NCBI RefSeq assembly: GCF_001039355.2
Contig: NW_019775846.1
Coordinates: 430,461 to 454,799 of the forward strand
DNA length: 24,339 nt
Direction: 5' to 3'
Source: Lingula anatina
Taxonomy: Eukaryota; Brachiopoda; Lingulata; Lingulida; Lingulidae
A program made the translations under genes and the position numbers. A model generated the notes under the pieces. The model made no database searches, was not told the DNA's origin, and saw nothing but the letters and a program-made list of their open reading frames with translations. The first letter of the stretch is position 1. Each line of letters begins with the position of its first letter. Shown here in pieces: positions 20,399 through 24,339 of the stretch.

Positions 20399-20399
20399 N
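20399..20399. other. single N: assembly join or gap
   Basis: The only ambiguous base in the window. It lies exactly where copy 1 of the large repeat ends and copy 2 begins, which is what an N-padded join of two overlapping contigs would give. Confidence 0.9.
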
Positions 20400-20694
20400 A
20401 TTCTATCGCACACTGGTATCTTCGGTCAGCCACGTATCGCTTGATAGCATGAAACAAATAAAAGGAAAGTGCTGTGATCAAAATATTCCCGTTTGCGTCC
20501 AATACATATGTTCATACAAGTTTAAATTGTTTTAGGTAAATGTTCAAAATGTGTCCCGTGACACAATGCAAATGTCAACAAGAATAATGCCAAAGGTACA
20601 GACAACAGTACAAGATAAGCAACATAATAAGAATATTATATATTATATATTATAGATATAAGATAACGACCAAGGAAAATCACATATTTTTTAA

Positions 20695-20939
20695 TTAAGA
20701 AATATTCCAGTAATCTGTACCAGTGCCTTTAACATCTGTTACATGCAGCAATGCACTCCGCCCCCTCCTGCTCAACCATCTTTGAATCCGCCTCTGCATG
20801 TTGTGCTTATCTTTTTTAAATAAACATTTCACATCGTACAACCAATGTTGGGTGTACAGCAGAAATGGTCTACCGGCCCATGGGACTCGTTTGTCCATTG
20901 CCATCTCCATGACATTGTCAGTAGTTATCGCTAATGTTT
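20695..20939 (-). CDS. unrecognised basic exon-like ORF, copy 2
   Basis: From an acceptor-like TATTTGCAG (AG at 20941-20940) an open frame runs to TAA at 20695-20697, giving about 81 residues, or 71 from the first ATG at 20910. The product is strongly basic in its second half (FKKDKHNMQRRIQRWLSRRG) with an aromatic-rich block before it (WAGRPFLLYTQHWLYDV). I do not recognise it. The entry phase (one base carried over) does not fit the candidate first exon, so another exon would be needed. No AATAAA is seen close downstream. Copy 1 has a frameshift. Confidence 0.35.
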
Positions 20940-21210
20940 CTGCAAATATGTTTTAAACAAGATAATCAAAGTCAAATAAGAAAAATTTTATTATGGGTAT
21001 TGTGAGATATTATCCTATTTTGATTTAGAGTAACTGAGATTCTACTGTCATTTTGGTGTTAAACTTCGCACATTGCTGCTGACTTTGGTAATTATAATCT
21101 ATCTGAGGTTTCTGTGTGTGTCATCATGTCGGCTGCTTAAGTTTTTTTTTCAAAATGATAGGTATCATTACACTTGATTCTATACTTTAACTGATATTTA
21201 TACCCTAGCA

Positions 21211-21249
21211 CAAGAAGTTATAATGTTATAAGAAGTTTATAACTTCTTG
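21211..21249. mobile_element. 39-base palindromic insertion with 7-base target duplication
   Basis: The insert starts CAAGAAGTTATAA and ends with its exact inverse TTATAACTTCTTG (13-base perfect inverted ends, 13-base centre). CCTAGCA flanks it on both sides (21204-21210 and 21250-21256), while copy 1 has a single CCTAGCA (about 16840-16846) and no insert. This is a filled site versus an empty site of a minute transposon-like element. Confidence 0.75.
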
Positions 21250-21544
21250 CCTAGCACTATATTAGTGGGACCCAAATAAAAGAGACATTCAGTGTAATCG
21301 ATAATAGACATATTTCCATTCGTGTTTTATTAAGTTAACAGTAGTCTGCCTTTTATATAGAAAGGTACGTCAGAACGTAGCATTAGTACTGCGTATATGT
21401 ATAACTGATGATAGCACATATATATTTGTAGTTTATGCAAGCTAATTGACAACCGGCTAGACAGAGATACACAATTGCATTTGAAAAAAAAAATTTTAAA
21501 CTTTCCACTGGAGATCACAATTAATTAAAAAAAGTTTATACAAA

Positions 21545-22118
21545 TTAATTTGATAACACATTTGTACAGCCATCAACATTAATAGTGTCTGCGACGCAAC
21601 AGGCAATGCTGTCCACAAGTACAACCAAACTGTTCTTGGGTATTCTGGGCCACGCTTGGGTAAAGGCCTGAGCCAATTCCTGAAAACTGGTTGATGCTGG
21701 ATCTCCTCTTTGGACTGCCCTGCCCATTATGGGGTTCACATTTGGGGTTTAAGATGTTTGTTCCACGAGCAGAATGTGGTTCTGGTGGATGAAACCCCTC
21801 AACTGGAGAGAAGAGTGAGATGTTGCGTTCTCGTGTTGCAGATGGAAGTTGTTCTGGAGCATTCTTTGACCGAATGGTACCAAATAGTTTTGGAGGATGT
21901 ATCTGCACATTACGTTTTGGATCAGCGGACCCAACACGTGGACAGCATTGAAGCAAAATGCTTCCCAATGTACAACTTCCGGCAGCCACGGTTTCTTAAT
22001 CATTCTGCAGAAGAAATCATTTTCTGACAAGACAATGTCAGCTAGTACGAACTTTTGCTCAATATTGCGAACAAGACAATCATATCGCCCAGCAACGAAA
22101 CTATCACCTTTATTATAG
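21545..22118 (-). pseudogene. Tc1/mariner transposase relic, copy 2
   Basis: The same relic as at 17137-17730, with the same in-frame TAA (21749-21751), the same D-to-E change in QHENATSH and the same loss after NVNPI. Relative to copy 1 it lacks several short stretches (for example about 12 bases after the QNV block and about 8 near the WEAF block). The shared lesions show the transposase was dead before the two copies separated. Confidence 0.75.
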
Positions 22119-22425
22119 AACCACCATCCAGTATTATGTGCTCACATTTGACCTAGGTAATGCCAAATGGTCAGTGAATCCTACAGGAGAGAAAACGGGT
22201 AAAATACCCCCATATACAGAGCAAATGGTTTATGGACGGTGTGACAACCTGTTTGTTTAAGCAATAGTGTATAATTGTCAAAACACTTCTGAAATGAAAC
22301 TTATCACAACATATTGACTCGTTGAACTAATACAGAATATCAATACAATAATTATATACGGTGGCTTTTGTCAGTGGGAGGCTAAAACTGTCCAAACTCA
22401 AAGTTGGCAAAGCTTTTGTGCTTAC

Positions 22426-22509
22426 TTTTGAGACGCAGTGTTTAAAGATTCTTTGGGAATCACTACTCAGTCGGCTAAATCCTGTAACTGACTGACCAGG
22501 GTCTGACAT
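22426..22509 (-). CDS. candidate short first exon, copy 2
   Basis: Same 28 codons and the same AAA|GTAAGC donor as at 18038-18121. One of the two cysteines of the CxxC pair is changed to F, which argues against a conserved metal site. Confidence 0.28.
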
Positions 22510-22736
22510 CTATCGGTAGAAATATGTACAGTCATGCTATTAAGACTGGTTTGCTCTTTCCCTGTTCATGTTACGTATCCAGGCAAGAATTAAGTAAAAC
22601 AGAGTTCCCGCATTCCGCATGATAACTTGCGTGAAGGAGAAGAGTGAAATCAGAAATAAAGGCAGACTGGAGAATACAAGCTAACAGAGTTTACATCGGA
22701 TGTCTTTCTGGGCCCGGTTTCGTCAATGTATAAATA

Positions 22737-22883
22737 CTATCCATGGTATCCTCTGGATAGTTATTCTCTGTATAAATTTGTGTTTGACAAAGGTTGTGTA
22801 AACGGCATGATAGCAGATTTATCCCACCTATTTTGAGTGGACAACTGTATCCTCTGGATAAGCTGATTTATCCCCTTGATAAC
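22737..22883. promoter_or_regulatory. cluster of TATCC/GGATA motifs, copy 2
   Basis: Counterpart of 18342-18488. Both exact TATCCTCTGGATA motifs are kept (22747-22759 and 22848-22860) although neighbouring bases have changed (for example TTATCCTCTG to TTATTCTCTG). Confidence 0.35.
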
Positions 22884-23300
22884 GCTGTCCACTTTTGTTT
22901 ATGTCACTTGTACGGTTTGAACTGGGAAAGATGAGTAACTTTGCAGGATATTTAGCCAAAATATTACTTTGGGACATTTAAAAAAGCAAATTAAAGCAGT
23001 ACGAAATAACCATGTTTTGTGCGTCACTTTTGCGTAGCTTTCTGAAACGGGATTCTTAACGCCTAGTTTTACCCTTATTGGTTCAAAGTGAACATTAGGA
23101 TTCTCGCCCCTTTTTCTAGCCTCGTATGACGGTTAATATTGGATTACCTAGTTGGCACCTGGAGTGCAACTTGTCATAGGGCCTTGGATTTATCATTTAA
23201 CATCATTTTTTGTGACTGTCACATTGTGTTTAGACCCCATTCCCATAGACACCATATGTATACATAAATCGATTCAACTCCAAATCAGCCCCGAGGCCTC

Positions 23301-23472
23301 ATTGCGAACAGGGGACTATCAGATCATCGGGTCAAATATGGCTGATCCACTTGAATACTTGTTGTGTAATCCCTGCAGGAAATCAATTCAGTGTCTAATC
23401 CTGAATTAAGCAGCAAGTTTTTTGTGGGTTGCCATATTTGATCTGGGGATCTGTTAGCCCACTGTTCTGAAT
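23301..23472. mobile_element. foldback MITE family 2, single hybrid element of copy 2
   Basis: A 172-base element whose left half follows the first element of copy 1 (CAGATCATCGGGTCAAATATG) and whose right half follows the second (AATCAATTCAGTGTCTAATC, TTGATCTGGGGATC). The switch is near AGGAAATC. It looks like the product of recombination between two elements with loss of the DNA between them. Confidence 0.7.
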
Positions 23473-23588
23473 ATGCTCTAAGAAACAAACACAAAAGCAC
23501 CAAAGGTACTATGAAAGCAGATAAATATTTTATTCCTAAATTACTGGTATCCAATTCATGCTTCAGATTGTGCCCGCTTGGAAAGAAG

Positions 23589-23888
23589 CTAATAAACTTG
23601 ACAACTAAACAGTCGCCCAGCATTATGCACACCTTGTAGAACTACATACTTTATTTTGGGAAGGTTTTCAAGTTTGTCTTGGAGTAGTTCAATTTTAATC
23701 TCTGTCCAGAGCAGAAGAAACTGTCTGGCACTTTTTAAAAAATTGTTCATGAAACTAAACCACACTGCAACACAAACATATGGCATGGAATATTTTTTAC
23801 CTACTCTATTTCTATATTCTTTGGAGAATGGCATGGAATATTTTTTACCTACTCTATTCATATCTTCTTTGGAGAAATAAGAAAACAC
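23589..23888 (-). CDS. unrecognised 99-residue ORF with 16-residue tandem repeat, copy 2
   Basis: Counterpart of the ORF at 19876-20175: same length, open throughout, with a handful of residue changes concentrated in the tandem repeat (48-base units at 23830-23877 and 23782-23829) and few in the C-terminal two thirds. An AATAAA lies about 55 bases past its stop. Confidence 0.3.
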   Translation of the reverse strand: MFSYFSKEDMNRVGKKYSMPFSKEYRNRVGKKYSMPYVCVAVWFSFMNNFLKSARQFLLLWTEIKIELLQDKLENLPKIKYVVLQGVHNAGRLFSCQVY

Positions 23889-24105
23889 TTCCCAAACTCA
23901 GTCACATTGCAATAATTATATTAAAATATTAGTGAAATGAAAAGAATTTGTATACAATGTCATTTCCCCTTCCCTTAACTCAGTCTTATTATATCTGTTA
24001 CATCAACAATTCACAATATCTTTATCAGTAACTGTTATACAAGAATACACTTTAAGACAAAGAAGCACACATTAACGGCACATCTGTGCTATGCTAGTAC
24101 TTAAG

Positions 24106-24339
24106 ATGTGTTAAGTTTTATAATAATATATGGCTTAAAATGAGATGATAACTATACAATGGATTGGAGCACATACACCTAGCAGATGAAAAAATGACAG
24201 TTTAACTGACCTCATTATCCTTTTTCACAATAAGAATAATACTATTAATATTAATAATGATAAAAATAATGCTATTAATAATATCAGGTGACAAAATATA
24301 TAGTATAAGTGTTGTAGACATACTTCCTAAATTTGGTTA
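24106..24339. other. unique AT-rich flank, no gene seen
   Basis: Sequence beyond the large repeat, containing runs of ATTAATA/AATAATG type. It has no counterpart in the window. Confidence 0.6.

Larger units (their letters stand above)
20400..24105 (+). repeat. large direct repeat, copy 2 (3,706 bases)
   Basis: It matches 16076-20398 from ATTCTATCG to TACTTAAG, after which the sequence becomes unique (ATGTGTTAAG...). Compared with copy 1 it has one 222-base unit, one foldback element and an extra 46 bases (39-base insertion plus 7-base duplication) at 21204-21256. Small indels also differ at the minus-strand ORFs. Its left boundary is the N, so it probably continues the same locus from another haplotype. 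Confidence 0.95.

Noticed and set aside
16076-24105. The large repeat as a CRISPR array, satellite or giant transposon
   Set aside because: Only two copies, no short spacer structure, no inverted outer ends, and boundaries coincide with an assembly N.
1-24339. tRNA, rRNA or other structural RNA genes
   Set aside because: A by-eye search for B-box-like GGTTCGAAT motifs and cloverleaf arms on both strands found nothing defensible; a tRNA scan would be decisive.

Overview
The window looks like eukaryotic, specifically invertebrate animal, nuclear DNA. It is AT-rich and gene-poor, with many long dinucleotide microsatellites, a GT-AG intron, and AATAAA-type signals downstream of ORFs. The gene families (sarcoplasmic calcium-binding protein, galactose-3-O-sulfotransferase type enzyme) and the transposon relics (Tc1/mariner, a non-LTR retrotransposon tail, MITEs) suit a marine invertebrate, most plausibly a lophotrochozoan such as a mollusc, annelid or brachiopod. 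That placement is inference; nothing here names a species.

Left part (1-7.6 kb): three genes. A single-exon EF-hand protein of the SCP family lies on + (305-850), with a near-identical 31-base piece of its own coding sequence lying 382 bases upstream. On - there is a complete two-exon Golgi-type sulfotransferase gene (3763 down to 2223; 421 residues after splicing with matching phase). Also on - is an unrecognised 143-residue ORF (6789-6358) with a good start context and an AATAAA 100 bases past its stop. The three genes show no functional link.

Middle part (7.6-16 kb): no convincing host gene. It holds three copies plus an extra end of one MITE family (inverted ends TTAAAGGGATAA), the C-terminal tail of a degraded non-LTR retrotransposon, several microsatellites and some palindromes.

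Right part (16,076-24,105): two head-to-tail copies of a 3.7-4.3 kb segment, separated by exactly one ambiguous base (N at 20,399). Each copy carries, on -, a dead Tc1/mariner transposase relic, a short candidate first exon, a 99-residue ORF with an internal 16-residue tandem repeat, and a basic 3' exon-like ORF. Because copy 1 ends and copy 2 starts at the N, I read this as two un-merged alleles (overlapping contig ends of a heterozygous genome) rather than a true tandem duplication. The copies differ by substitutions and by clean structural changes: a 39-base palindromic insertion with a 7-base target duplication, a 222-base tandem duplication, and a 422-base deletion between two foldback elements. 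I do not see a convincing new multi-gene system. The most interesting material is the structural variation between the two copies and the unexplained ORFs.
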